A stretch of 64,000 nucleotides of DNA from Melieria omissa. Taxonomy: Eukaryota; Arthropoda; Insecta; Diptera; Ulidiidae. The stretch spans positions 120,459,891 to 120,523,890 of the forward strand of contig OZ020267.1 of assembly GCA_963971225.1 (NCBI GenBank), given 5' to 3'. The notes beneath the pieces were generated by a model, which was given only the letters and a program-made list of their open reading frames with translations, had not been told where the DNA came from and made no database searches. Shown piece after piece: positions 33,831 to 46,380 of the stretch (position 1 is the stretch's first letter; every line of letters begins with the position of its first letter). The position numbers and the translations under genes are program-made.

Positions 33831-35654
33831 CACGTGCTTTCCATTGTTATTGTCTCCCTTTATGTAAATGAGAAACACAATGCAATGCTCACATTTGCAC
33901 AAAATTCAGCGAAAGGTAAGACCCATTCGTATTTTCAGCGATTCTGCTTTCGACCAATGCTTTTACAATTTAAAATATGTTTTCATTGCTATGCTTTGTG
34001 CCGCAAAAATCAAAAGTCCCTTTACTGAATGCAAATTAATTTGAAAATCGAAAAATACGAAAGCAGAGAAAATAAGTCGTGGTTTTAAGCGAAACACTTT
34101 CGAATGATGCCGCGAAATGCTGCCAGAAAAGGTGTTGCCACTGCAATCTCGGCGCCGCGCTCCCAAAACTCACAATGAGAATATTTCATGAAAATACATA
34201 TTTTATCCGAAAGAAATGCATTTCCATTTTGTGTTGCCTGCTCCGCCACTGTGCGCTCGGCCCAGCGGTTAATGCAGCAGACTGCATTCCAGCCTTTGCG
34301 CGCTGAAACAATGACGCACTGGCATCACTCACCGGCACAACGATCGAGATTGCGACGAAGCCGGCAACGACGGCGCTTGCAACGGTCAGCAGGAGATGAT
34401 GGCGTTGTGGCTCGTTGCACGCGTTTACGGCCCTTGGCTCTTGGCATTCCGTATGCGCGTCGTAAGTGGCAGCAGCGCGCATTGTTCACCTCTGCAGCGT
34501 TAATGTGGTTTAAACTCGCCCGCCGAGAATTTCTGAACGCAGCAACAAGGCGATGAACAGCATTCCGGCGACGCGGCTTGGCCGACCGTTCAATTTGGCC
34601 GGTTTTAAATGTGTTGAATTTAAAATGGCGCTGCAATGAAATGCGAACACCGCGCTCTGGCATCCCGGCGTCACTGCCACAAAGCACCCAGCACACAATG
34701 GCGAAGTTAATTACAATTTACATTGTTTATGAGGCGTTGCGCGACCTCCTAAGCCCCGCCGAACACCGCTGGCCCTTTTGTCATTTGCGCCGCGCCCGCA
34801 TTCAATCCTTTAAAACGGCCGGCCAGCTTAAGCGAGTTGATTCCCGACGATTTAATAGCATTTTAATCACCTAGTGGCACGGAGGGCCCTACAGGGCGCG
34901 GCACAGTGCCGGCGCAACAGCCGCAACTGTGTGCAAGTGCTTGCCGCTTGTTTTTTTTTGTTTAATTTTCTGAAGAGAAAACACTTTTCGTTCGTTCGTA
35001 ATCGCAACGTGGCTACTTGAGGGAATAATTACGCGAGCAGTTTTAATTTTCCACATTTTTACCTTTAATTGTTTGCGGGCACATTAATATTTCGCACAGA
35101 AATAAACTGCAGCATTGGGCGCCGTTCGACGCGCAACCGCAGCGCAGCCTCAGATCACAACCGTGTCCAGCGGCGTCAGCGCTGGCTACTCCAGTTTGTT
35201 GGCTTCGGCAGCTGCATCGGTTGCTCTAATTGGCTTACAAAGTTAAACAGACCCAATTTCGACCGTGAATGAAATGAAACTAATTGCTGTGAAAATGCAA
35301 TTCGCACATTGGCGCACCTCGTTTGCTCTTGCAGCCCTTCCACACGCACATCCATACATGCGTGAATAGTCCACGGATGGGGCTGCCGTTAGACAAGAAG
35401 CGCTTTGGCGAAACATTGGAATATTTTTTTAAGAAAGCTGATTTAAAAGCAGAGTAAAATTAACTCTCATTCTTCGAATTTCAAATTAAAGTCCAGAAAT
35501 GCATTCATAGATGTACATTGATTTAAATAGAATCGTCTAAATTAAGCTGAAAATGTTGTTTTAAACGAATACTTGACTCGAATCCACACATCTCCACTAC
35601 AGCGACAGTAAGAAGCTGTCTCTGTCATGAACAAAAGGCATAATCCTGAAGCTT
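33831..35654. other. Spacer with GC-richer block at about 34230-35270
   Basis: Frames are open on both strands over 34186-34874 (up to 123 codons) but none resembles a known family, and their overlap indicates composition. No splice-bounded exon could be supported. Confidence 0.35.
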
Positions 35655-36790
35655 CCAAAGAATGGCGGCTTGCGGGACTGCAGTAACTGTAGCGGAATAA
35701 CCCTAATCAACACCATCCACAAGATAATAGCCACAATCATACAAACCAGACTGCAATGTATCGAAAGTTCCCTAAGAGATGAACAACCTGGCTTTGGTGC
35801 TCATAGGAGCCAAGCCACCACACTGCGCATCATAGTAGAACAATCAATTCAAAAGTGGCCCTCTTCGGGTATCCTCCAGAAACGAATTCACCTCATAAGG
35901 GCGCTGAACGAGAACTCAGAACTAGCAGTACCACACAACGGAGGTTGTCAGGAACATCAACGATTCATTCACTACCAACGCAGAAGTCAGGCTAGGTCGC
36001 ATCTCCTCTTCGCCATCGTACTGGACGACGCGTCGCGACGTGATGAGCAAACTCACTCTGCACAAACGTGGAATCGTATGGAACTGCACCAGGCATTTTG
36101 GGGATTTGCAAATCCATGGACTTTGCCGACGACATCGGCCTCTTCTCGCACAAACTCTACGACATGCAAGCAAAAGCTTGCTCGCGCTGGCACGCACCGT
36201 CGAATTGGAAGTAAATATCGCCAAGACCTAGGCCATGAGAGTCAATCACAGCAGCACAAACCATAACCATAATGATTGATGGTTGATGGTTGCCTTCGGT
36301 GGAGTTCGTTGACAGCTTCTGCTACCTCGGCTGCCAAATGCAGACTGAATACAGCCAGGGTGCCGTTCAGACGACTGCAGTCAGAATGGGCAAGCTCGCA
36401 AACCTCCAGACGCACGAAGCTACGTGTGTGTGAAGGCGATATTGCTGTACTGAAGCGATTCATAGCCTCGAATGTCATCACTCAGAGGCTACAACCCTTT
36501 GTCAACAAATTTCTGCGAATCATCTGCAAAATATTCTGGTGGAAGTTTACTGATGAGGAACCCATTTTGAAGCAAAGGAAACGCAAAAAATGGCGATGGA
36601 TAGGTCACACACTGAGAGACCACTCGACAGAGGAGAAGTCGCGGTCGGCCAAAAAACACCTGGATAAGGTCGACTCTGCGCGAACTAGCCGCTGTCAACG
36701 GCGCAAAAACTATAGCCACGAATCGTGTAAGATGGAAGAGCCTTGTGGAGGCCCCATGCTCCCAAGAGAAGGAGTGAACAACGAAATAAA
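35655..36790 (+). pseudogene. RTE-type non-LTR reverse transcriptase, decayed
   Basis: Recognisable blocks occur in order but in different frames. GLRDCSNCSGITLINTIHKI and SLRDEQPGFGAHRSQATTLR (35660-35840) match the start of the reverse transcriptase. MDFADDIGLFSHKLYDMQAK (about 36115) contains the catalytic ADD motif. FVDSFCYLGCQMQTEYSQGA (about 36305) is the thumb, and VNKFLRIICKIFWW with RKKWRWIGHTLRD (about 36500-36620) is the C-terminal block typical of RTE elements often annotated as craniofacial development protein 2-like. Several shifts and stops and a deletion before the ADD motif make it dead. The endonuclease is absent here; an endonuclease relic of the same kind lies at 61960-62620. 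Confidence 0.88.
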
Positions 36791-36884
36791 TCTTGTCGAG
36801 AATACTAGTAGAATACCAGTCCATTACCTTGGGCTTACATGAAAAAAAATATAGTTATTGAGTGCAAAAATGTTTCCTCTCTTT

Positions 36885-37105
36885 CAAGGTAAACATGCTG
36901 TGTTATGTAAGATCACGGCGTCATTCTGGCGTGGCTGGAAACGAAGCAGCAGACGAGATATTAAGTAAGGAGTTGGGTATCGAGCGAATAATAAACAATG
37001 AAATTCGAATTTCGTGGAAGAAGAGAACCAGCTGCGACAACTGTTGGCCGTTATGGCCCAGATACTCTGTCCGTGACGAAAACTTGGTTCATCCCTGATG
37101 GCTCG
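36885..37105 (+). pseudogene. RNase H fragment of a non-LTR retrotransposon
   Basis: The frame gives RSRRHSGVAGNEAADEILSK and IRISWKKRTSCDN, matching the HSGVxGNExAD motif of the RNase H domain in Jockey/R1/I-type elements. RTE elements lack RNase H, so this is a separate relic placed just after the RTE fragment. The rest of the domain is missing. Confidence 0.55.
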
Positions 37106-37139
37106 GACACATTCAGGACAGCAGCGACGAGGACACACA

Positions 37140-37400
37140 ACTTCAAGATGGTGTCAGCAACGTCATCATATTTTTGAGCTCCTAAACACAATTTTTCATT
37201 TCCTTTGGCAATGCGCTATAATGTTTGGATTTGAATAATTCTTAATTGTTGCTCAATGTACACCAGAAAGAGAAAAAGAGAATAGAGTAAGGAAAGAAAT
37301 ATGATGTCACTGATGTCAATTGTTTTGGTTTTGCCGTCTACGAAATAGAGAATACTTAGTTCTATGTTTGGCCACAGCAACTGCGGTCTGTGGTCGTATA
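37140..37400. repeat. Dispersed repeat, inverted partner of 43540-43950
   Basis: Its reverse complement shares CCAAACATAGAACTA, TATTCTCTATTTC, ACCAAARCAATTGRCATCA and TTTAGGAGCTCAAAAATATG with 43540-43950 in the same order, with insertions in the second copy. Family unknown; no gene. Confidence 0.55.
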
Positions 37401-39490
37401 GCAGTGCAATCGTCAAAATAATCGTCGTCATTATTTTCGGGGCATGATTGGTACAAGGTTTTTTCTACACTTTTCTGAACCTAATTCAACCGCATTTCGT
37501 TTATTTGCGATCTGGTCTGATCAAAAGAGGGGGATTTTAATTTATCTCACATAAGATGTACATATTTATTCATCAATATCTATTTTTTACCTTTCAAAGT
37601 AAATTGATTGAAATAACACTTGTGACAGAGCTTTTCGCTATCCTCGAAGCATTTTTGATATGCGGTTATTGAGGCATGATTACAATGATCTAGCCCGCGA
37701 AATTCAAAAAGTAATCTTTCTTTAACGGACCTCATATATTAAGCTCATAAAAATTGAGTATGTAGAAATTTGTCCAGAAATTTTCGCAATTTTAGCGTAA
37801 ATAAAAAGCATTTCTAAAAGAGTCTACATAATGAATTTTCATTAAAAAATATAAATGCATTTTAGTATGTTCGATTTCGTCGCGGAGCGGTAGAAATAAT
37901 TATACACGATGGAAGTTCGGGTTGTATGATGTTTATTCGTAGAAATGCGAATAGTAAGTGACAAGTAATACAAGAAACATTGAATGCTACAAACGGCCGA
38001 AGCCGGGGAGCAGAATATAGGGGAACATGAGTACAAAGGGCGAAGGAACGACTAGGATTAGTGATGGGCTCGACGGATCACTAAATATAGCACAGTACAT
38101 CTGAACAGTATAATTCAATTGAAACCTTAAATTCGCTGAAAAAATAACTGCAAGTTTAATAATATTTGAAAGCTTGAAGTCTTTGCTATAACTTTTCCAA
38201 AGATTGTAAGGACAAAGAAGTATAACCATTTTTCTGAATGTTTTGGAGACATTGATGTAAAATCCTCTATTAACTCGAATCAAAGAAAAGCAGCAATGCA
38301 TTACAATCTCACTTTTTCGCTGACCCGATCCCAGCTGCCTCACGATAAACTCTGTTTTACTGCACTAAATAATTTTTAATATATCTTCACCTTTGAGTCC
38401 AAACCAAACCTTTGATAGAAATAGTATTTTAATTGCCTAATAAAACACCAACAAAATCAAACATTTATACTTCCCATTAAAAGCATTAAAAAGCTCTCTC
38501 TCCGACAACTAGGCTTTTTCACGTTTTTAACATATTTTCGTTTGAAAGACCTCCAACTGTGCCAATGTTTTATTCTATTTTCAATTTTCAATTCAATTAG
38601 CTAATAAAAACACACTCAACTGTTGGAAGCACTCCATATTTCCAAAGAAAATTGCCTTCTCAACGCCGCACAGCACAGCACATTGTATGCCCTTCCACAT
38701 ACTTGTGCCGGCCATTTGAAGCAATAGAAAAATTTTAATTTAATTTCATGCACACGCATGTAAGTCTTTCCTATATGTATGCATGTGTAACTGCCTACGT
38801 GAATATGCCAGAGGTTTGTCTCGGACTGCATCGATTTTATTGAAAACTTCGTCGCAGCGACGGCGTCAATTTCATTCTGCAATGGCAGCATGCAGCTTAT
38901 CCATGGAGAGGAATCACTTAGAAGGAAGAACATTTCTACACCACCAGTGAATTTACAAAAACGAAAACAGAGATTCCTGCTAAAGCAACAGAGATTCCTT
39001 GCAGCATTAATTCGCTCGAATCTATGAATCTGTCTACCGGGTAGCCACTTAATGATTGTCGACACTGGGCCACTCTGGGCGCCCACATTAAAATTGGAAA
39101 TTATTGTATGCAGCTTGCGTGCGAATGCCGAATAAATATAAAACCATTCACTTGCTACATGTGCTGGCGTGTGCGCCCCTTGAGAGGAATATCGCGAATA
39201 GACGTGGACTGCGGGCGGTCGACTAACGGTGGCGCCGGGTCTGAGGCCAGAGTTGCGGGTTAATTTCTTTTTTCGAGTCCTCACATTCGCTCAAGTATTT
39301 CTCCTGATTGCGTTTCGTTCATTCGCACCAAGGGCTCGTTTTTTGTTTGCCCTCGCCTGAGCACGAAAAGTTCAAGCTGAGTACGGCTATGGTAATCGAA
39401 TTATGTGTGTGTAATGAATGAGTGCAATTGCTGTGATTGCTGCGGAAAATCAAATAATACAAAAAATAAATACAAACACCCCACATCATA
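37401..39490. other. Spacer, no gene seen
   Basis: Mostly AT-rich. A 222-codon minus-strand frame (38616-39284) is long for chance, but the peptide shows no domain, signal or repeat I recognise and its start region is low in coding character. It is left uncalled. Confidence 0.35.
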
Positions 39491-39492
39491 CA

Positions 39493-41562
39493 GTAGGGGA
39501 AACTGGGGTACATTTGACACCTTTTTTTTAAACCTATATTTCTCGAAACGTGATTGATTACACAGCGCAACAAAAAAACACTTTTTTTCTGTTGCATGGA
39601 GTTTTTCTACTGTTTCTTACTAATTTGGGTGCGCTGATTCCGAATCTACCCTCCAATTTTTTCTAGCAGCTCTAGTTTGTGAGATATAGGTACCCTGTCA
39701 TTTTTTCAGTTTTTCCTCTACTTTTTCCATATTTTCGATCGTAGTTTCTAAACCAAAAAACCGATTCACATGATTTTCACCTTATCGCATTAACAACACC
39801 GCACGGCTTCTTTTACGATGCAACTTATTTTTATAAGTGTTAAAATGCCGCGGTAATTGGACCTCAAAGTTGGAAAAAATTGAATTTTAAGGCGTTTTCT
39901 TTGATGGTCAAAAACATACACATTTTTTGTAAAACAATTAACGAGTTAGGTGTATAATGAAAGTCGACACATCAAGCAATATAACACAGCTAAATTATTT
40001 GGCGGAATACACATTCGCATCGAAATAACAGGAAAAAAGTACCATCGCGATTTTCATCACTTTTCATACTTTTTCCTTAAAAAATTAGGGGCCTGAAAAT
40101 ATGCAAAGTTTTTAATTTTTTTTTGTTTCGAGAAATTCAAAATATTTTTGTTTTTGCTTGTATTCCAAACTAAAATTTGAACATATAAAAGAGCATATTT
40201 TGAGGCTCCTAATTTTTTAAGGAAAAAGTATGAAAAGAGATGAAAATCGCTATGGTACAGTTTTATTATTATTTCGATGCGAATGTGTATTCCGCCAAAT
40301 AATTTGGCTGTGTTGTATTGCTTGATGTTTCTTCTTAAGATATTCATATACTTCGAAACTTGATTTATGAAACATCTTTACATTTTTCGCCATCAGAAAA
40401 AACGCCTTGAAATTCAATATTTTCTTACTTTGAAACCTTATTACCACGCCCATTCAGAACGCGTAAAATTGATCAATTTAAGAAAAAATGGCGTGAAATG
40501 TTGTAAGTGCAACGATATAAAAATCATGTCGATAGGATTATTGGTTCAGAAATAACAGTCGAAAACGAGAAAAAAGCCGAGGAAAATTCGAAAAAGTGAC
40601 ACGCCCAGTTTTTGCAAAAACTAGAGCTGTTACATAAAAACGGAGTATGGTTTTGAAAACAGCGTGGAAAAACGATTCAAATTCATGTAAAAAACTCCAT
40701 GCAACAGACATGCTGTTGTGCAGTGTTATTTTTAAAAATCAATGCTGATTTCTCGAAAGTGATTATTAAATTTTGTAAATTTAAAGTTATTGTTTTACAA
40801 AGAAGATTTTCCTCGTTATAATTTCATGTTTTTTGAAAAAAGCCATTTTGTCAAATGTACCCCAGTCAAGGGGCATATTTGACTTTGGGAGGGGAACATT
40901 TGACATCTATATTTGTGAAAGAAAATAAAATCGCTACTGATTAAAAATAAGCAAAATTTCATTATATATTTTTTATCTTTCATTTTATGCGAAGCCTCTA
41001 GTCAAAAAAACTTTAACACAAAAAAAATAATAATTTGGATAAAAATAAACGTATTTTACAAAATATTTGGAGAAGTTTTTCTTAAAAATATATTTTGTAT
41101 GACAACGTGAAGTTTAAGCCGGATTTTCTGGAATTGGCAATTTTAACTCAATTTCGCTCTTGTCAAATGTGCCCCATGCAAAAATGTCAAATGTACCCAA
41201 TATGTTTTACTTTACTTAATGTAATTGTCTTACCTAAAATACTTTATTGACCTTTAATTAGCAAGATTTTTCGAAATAATAAAAATTATTTTAAGTAAAA
41301 TTAATTTACCACTTTGAGATATTTATTAAATTCACAAATTCCTTACGTATCTCTGTCACAAAATAACAGAAATTGCCCTGAAAAAAAAAGCACGTGCTGC
41401 TTCGCCAAAATCTGCGCACAAAATGTCAAACTTCATGACGCTTTATGAAATCACATATTTTGTTGTTCCCAATAGAGAAATTGCATTACTTGCACCGCTT
41501 TGGTTCCAAAACGGCCATAGTCAAATGTGCCCCAAAGTCACATGTACCCCAGTTTCCCCTAC
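39493..41562. mobile_element. 2.07 kb inverted-repeat element with a nested MITE
   Basis: The ends GTAGGGGAAACTGGGGTACA (39493) and its exact complement (to 41562) form a perfect 21-base inverted repeat. Inside, the word TCAAATGTRCCCC or its complement recurs about eight times (for example 39508, 40853, 40893, 41161, 41187, 41520). The element is split by the twin MITE copy at 39561-40725, leaving about 0.9 kb of its own AT-rich sequence without a gene. Bordering TA dinucleotides suggest a Tc1/pogo-type target, but the duplication is not certain. Confidence 0.7.
39561..40725. mobile_element. Twin-copy MITE, copy 2 (1165 bp)
   Basis: Nearly identical to 21864-23008, with the 20 bases near 40400 (AAAACGCCTTGAAATTCA region) that copy 1 lacks. 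Ends CACAGCGCAAC and GTTGTGCAGTG are bordered by TTA. The internal hairpin arms lie at about 39970-40102 and 40194-40327. It sits 68 bases inside the left end of the element 39493-41562. Confidence 0.82.
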
Positions 41563-42124
41563 ATAGTTTGTTTGCATGTTCATATGTACACATGTAGGTA
41601 GGTATGTGGACACGAGCTCACAGCCTGACCTACATACAAGAGCTGTACAAACAAATTGAAATCAGTTAAATTTCGGAACACTTGCAGTTAACGCAACGCT
41701 TTCATACTTTTTATTCGCATATTATCTCCTCACTACCTGTTAATTGATTACATGATCCTCTGAGCTTGCTTGCGGTACAAAAACGCTACAGCCCACCTTC
41801 AATCGCAAGCATAAACAACTACACATTAGCGCAGGCGTCAGATCTAGGTCATCTATGTGGCCGTTACGCCAAAGACAAGTTCATTCAAATGAGACCTATG
41901 CCCTCTGTCATTCTCCGACCACTCCGAAACGATCTGGATGGCTTTGAGTCCGAATGGAAGTAGCTTTGATAAAACTTATCGCAAACATCAGCTGGCTTTA
42001 ATAGGTATTCAATTAATTGATGAAAGTTAAGATAAATGGTATACCGCCAACTGAGCCAGGTGTGTGCAACTTAAACCAATTCACACTTATTATATCTGCA
42101 CCATAAATCTGGCATAGCGTTTTG
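41563..42124. other. Spacer, no feature seen
   Basis: No repeat partner or domain recognised. The 65-codon frame at 41766-41963 matches nothing I know. Confidence 0.35.
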
Positions 42125-42435
42125 GTGATGCCAATTGGCCGTCAAGATCGTGCGATCTGAACCCTTTGGACTTTTTTCTTTGGGGCTACGCGAAAGACCA
42201 AGTCTCTGCAGACAATCCGCAGACTCTGGAGCATTTGAGGGACAACATACGTGCAGTTCTTGGAGCCTTACAGCCTGCTATATGTAAAAAAGTCATCGAA
42301 AATTACCTAAAAAGAATCGAGGTGTGCCAGGCTGCTCGTGGCGGTCATTTAAATGATGTCATATTCCATTACTATTGGCACAAACCAAATATTATTTTGA
42401 TAATAAAGTTTCATCAAAATTCAAATTTTAATTGA
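42125..42435 (+). pseudogene. Mariner/Tc-group transposase, C-terminal fragment
   Basis: From about 42125 the frame gives FGDANWPSRSCDLNPLDFFL, WGYAKDQV, LRDNIRAVLGALQPAICKKV and RGGHLNDVIFHY with a stop at 42433-42435. The WPxRSCDLxPLDFFLWG block and the closing RGGHLxDVIFH are typical of a group of insect mariner-like transposases in which the Asp of PLD is the third catalytic residue. The upstream two thirds are missing and no inverted repeats were found. Confidence 0.82.
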
Positions 42436-42496
42436 TTTTTTTTCTTTATTTACTTTTTCGGCTCATGATGAAAAACCCTGTAAAAACCCTTGTATA

Positions 42497-43409
42497 ACAC
42501 ATCGGTTGAAAAGTCCCCGGTCTGACCCATAGTAAGTGCTACAAAACGCGAAGTAATATTTTTTATTTTAAGTAATAACCTTCAAAAGGTACTTGTAAAA
42601 ATTTCTTTGCGATGTGATGTTTGATTCAAAAGTAACAATTTGTTTTAGTTAAACAACTTTTTTCGTGTTAAGAACAATGGAAAAAAAATAATTTCGTGTT
42701 CTCATAAAACATTGCTTTTTGATGGATAAAAACACAATTGAAACAAAATTGTGGCTCGATAAGTGTAATTCGGACTCTGCACCCGGAAAATCGACCATTA
42801 TTGATTGGTTTGCTCAATTTAAACGTGGTCGTACGAACACCAACGATGCGCCGCGCTGTGGTCGGCCAATTGAGGTGGTTACACCGGAAAACCTTAAAAA
42901 AGTACACAAAATTGTTTTTGAAAACGGTAAAGTGAAGTTGGAAGAGATAGCTGATACTATCAAGATATCAAAGGGGCGTGCGGGTTTTGTTTTGCATTAC
43001 ATTTGTCTATGAGGCAGCTGTTTCTGAAATGGGTGCCGCGTTTGCTAACAGACAAGGCAATGCACCGTGTCACAAGTCTCTCGCTACGATGGCACAATTG
43101 CACGAACTGAACTTCAAATTACTTCTGAACCCACCCTAATCTCCAGACTTGGCTCCCAGTGACCTTTATCCAGACTTAAAAAAATGCTCGCAGGAAAAAA
43201 ATTTGGCTCGAATGAGGAGGTGATCGCTCAAAAAAATGCCTATTTTAAGGCCAAAGATAAGTCGTTTTACAAGAAAGGTGTCGAAATGTTAGAGAAGTGT
43301 TGGAATGAATGTATCGCTCTTGAAGGAAACCATGTTGATGAATAAAATTGAATTTCTCAAAAAAAGTGTTGTGTTCTGCATTAGGCCGGGAACTTATCAG
43401 CCGATGTGT
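42497..43409 (+). mobile_element. Internally deleted mariner element (913 bp)
   Basis: Ends ACACATCGGTTGAAAAGTCC (42497) and the complement of ACACATCGGCTGATAAGTTC (to 43409) are bordered by TA at 42495-42496 and 43410-43411. The interior keeps the front and back of an irritans-like mariner transposase, with about 0.4 kb missing from the middle compared with a 1.3 kb element. Confidence 0.88.
42677..43345 (+). pseudogene. Mariner transposase (irritans-like), internally deleted
   Basis: The front starts near 42677 and reads LMDKNTIETKLWLDKCNSDS, TIIDWFAQFKRGRTNTNDAP, RCGRPIEVVTPENLKKVHKI and VKLEEIADTIKISKG, the mariner helix-turn-helix half. After a shift near 43005 the frame jumps past the first two catalytic aspartates to NAPCHKS (the preceding Asp is replaced), then SPDLAPSDLYPDLKKML, KKFGSNEEVIA and FYKKGVEMLEKCWNECIALE with a stop at about 43343. 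Stops and the deletion make it inactive. Confidence 0.88.
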
Positions 43410-43539
43410 TACAATGCATCCGTCATTAGGACGAAAACACTGTAGCCTGACTTCTTGTGTTGTCTACAGATATTATGGGATGTGTTGGCCCCAAATAAAA
43501 AAAGCTTAAACAACTTTTTCTACAGCAAAAACAACTTGT

Positions 43540-43950
43540 TGTCACTGTCGCCAAACATAGAACTATTCTCTATTTCTTAAGCGACAACACCAAAGCAATT
43601 GGCATCACTGCTTTAAAACAGATATTTTTAATGGAATTTTTCTTACTTTTTTCAGTGTGCTTTGAACAACAATTACGCATTTATTAGTATTTCAATTTAA
43701 ATTTAATGGTTCTAAAAATGTATACACATTGCCACATTGCCCCGTCAATTATGCTTCATATTAATTCGATCAAAAGTGTTTTCGCAAAATTCGAAAAAAA
43801 AGAATCTCGGCACAATTGGGTTAAATTTATTGTACAATGGTTAAGTGGATGCAGACGAAAGCTTAGCAAAGGGAGTGCGGAAGCATGTTAAAATTTGTGT
43901 TTAGGAGCTCAAAAATATGATTTTGCTGACGTTGCTGCCGCTTTCATTGT
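43540..43950. repeat. Dispersed repeat, inverted partner of 37140-37400
   Basis: Shares ordered blocks with the complement of 37140-37400: CCAAACATAGAACTATTCTC, CAATTGGCATCAC and GTTTAGGAGCTCAAAAATAT. This copy is longer by about 150 bases. Confidence 0.55.
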
Positions 43951-44084
43951 ATTCACTTAGCGGCACGGCAACGGTCGAAGTCGGTCGAAATTGTGTGGCC
44001 GTGTCGCTGCCGTCTTGAATGTGTTCGGGCAATTAATGTACAAAAATTGCTTTAATATGCGCCATGTGTTTCTTAACCCATTAA

Positions 44085-44520
44085 CCCATTGCTGCCTAAT
44101 GAGTAAAATTTTACCCATGAAAATTGATTTTTTTTAATGTTTGACATATCTCAAAACCATTGATAGGGATAGTTAGGGTAAAGATGGAACTACCTTAACC
44201 TAGTGAAGGTCACCCTAAAATTTCGCCATCTAGCTAGAGTTACCAGACTCCAAAAATCGTACATTTTTCGGAGGTGGAAAATGTGGCGAAACGTAGTGGC
44301 CTTAGAACTTAACTTAACTTAAATACAACTTTCGTTCACGTATTTAGCTGATTACTTCACAAAGTATGGAAAAAAGCTACCATTGCTGCGTAATGGGTGC
44401 AAAATACGTGCAGAGATATAAAGCTTAAATTTTGTTTCTGATCATTTTGGGTCACTTCTAGGTCGTGTATGAAATTTTATCAAAATCATATGGGCGGAAC
44501 TGGTACCCGGCAGCAATGGG
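44085..44520. mobile_element. piggyBac-type MITE (436 bp)
   Basis: Ends CCCATTGCTGCC (44085) and its exact complement (to 44520) are bordered by TTAA at 44081-44084 and 44521-44524. The end motif is echoed internally near 44382 (CCATTGCTGCGTAATGGGT). An extra TTAACCCA directly precedes the left end. No gene. Confidence 0.78.
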
Positions 44521-44524
44521 TTAA

Positions 44525-46378
44525 ATATTGATTCCGTGCACCCTGTACTTTCACTGAGGCACCATTTTCCCAATTTCGCCCATCTTTTTGCACTGCGAGT
44601 ACGTACGTGCGCACATTGAACTTCTGTTAATATCTCGCGCGCACTACACTTAAATTTCCGAGACATTACGGAGTCGCTTAATATCATTTTCATTGTCCTT
44701 GATTTGCCCACTGCTGCCGCTTCGTTATACTTTTTGTGTGCCTGATTTCTCACCAATCGCCTTTGCCGGCGCTATCGCAAATAAAAACGATAAACGCTTT
44801 AAATGCAGCACTTAGCGCACCCACCTCTCGTCCGGCCGCCGTTGTCTGCTGTCGCACAATTTGTAGGCAATTGGCTGAAACGATTGGTGGTGGACTTGGC
44901 TAAATTTAATATACTTTCACCGGCGCAAGCGCGGACCAGGCCAAAACACGGCATCAGGCACGGCGCAATGTTAGCAATGCCAGCCGTAATTCAATACAAC
45001 TTTTATTTACGATGGCAACAATAAAATAACAATTCGCCTGCTCCTTTTTAATGCTTCGCCGCTTTTTCGCCAACTTTTTATATCTGCAGAGAAAAACGTA
45101 AAATCAGAAAATAAAGCCAACATTTGTATGAATTGAATAAACGGCAGCAAGCAGCAGGCAGCACAAACACGATTTAGCAAAGCCTGCAATTTCGTTGGCG
45201 CACCCGGGCGCTCCCCCCCGCCCCTCCCCGCCGAGGCTCTACACATCTGTATCTGTATGCGTTACGGGTGTGTTGGAATTTCGAGCATGTGTGCGCAATG
45301 CGGTGAACGCGAGTTGAAGGGGAGCTTTTCGTGCGTAATTCTAAACCCACACAATGACATTTCATGTTTGCACTGTGCACCGCAAGCTGTTTTCCTTTTA
45401 TACTTTGCCATTTTTTCTGCACGCCGCTGGTCACCCCCCCCCCCCCCCACGCACCCCACATGATGTAAACGCATGCATATATATATATATATGTATATAT
45501 GTGTGTTTGCGAATGCAGCCAAGTAGCACCGACAATTTTATTTACGATAAAAAGTGAAAATTTTATGAACGGATTCATTTCTTGCATATTTGCAGGGAAA
45601 TATTTAAGTGACGCGGGTGCGCGGCACTCACACGCCAACGGTTGTGGCCGCAAAAGCTGCGGCAACTGTGTGCAAAATGCGAACTGCATAAAAAGCGACT
45701 AAATATAAAAAGTTTATCAAAAGAAGACGTGTCACAAAACAGGAATTTATTGTTGTTTTTCTTTGGCCGCTCGCTCGTTTTCATCAACAATCGAGCAGCA
45801 AGCACAAACACCGATTCGCACACACTCCGATCCATGTAGTCAGGTGTATGTATTCGATTGTCGAGCCCCATTCGCCCCTCATTCGTAACTAAATGCCGGT
45901 GGAAGTGTACACTATAAAAAAATCGTTACAGTTATTCCGATTAATGGATGTAATCTGTTGCCCATTTACTCAGGCGAAAATTACATTATGAACACAGCGC
46001 AGGGAGTCAATACCCTGTCGACCGATTCACTTTCGATCCACTTTAGGCTTTTACCTCTACTTCCACACCATTTCCTCATTAGGCAAATAATCCTCATCGC
46101 TGTCATCTTCGTTAAAACAATGGTTGTTCTTCATCACATTCAAAAGTGAATATTTAAAATTCCGGAGGCCGAAAAAAGCATAATTTTATCGATTTATGTA
46201 CTTTGCGACTATGAGAAACATTAGAAGAAACAATTTTTTTTTTTAATTATTTATTTAGATTTAATTCAAAATGGCAGCGAAAGCGCCTAGCTCCACCCAG
46301 GTGGGTATTGGCAAACGACGTATCCAAAAAATTTTAGTAAAGCGAGGGCTAAAGCGATAAAAGTGACAAGTGCGGGGA
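44525..46378. other. Spacer with GC-richer block, C run and AT microsatellite
   Basis: Contains a 14-base C run at about 45435 and an (AT)n tract at 45478-45491. Frames at 45174-45689 and 45007-45246 are long but overlap others on both strands and match no family. No repeat partner seen. Confidence 0.4.
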
Positions 46379-46380
46379 AA

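Noticed and set aside
38616..39284. 222-codon open frame on the minus strand
   Set aside because: Long for chance but the peptide has no family resemblance, no start context or splice support. A protein search and RNA-seq would settle it.
45174..45689. 171-codon minus-strand frame
   Set aside because: It crosses a C run and an AT microsatellite and matches nothing recognisable.
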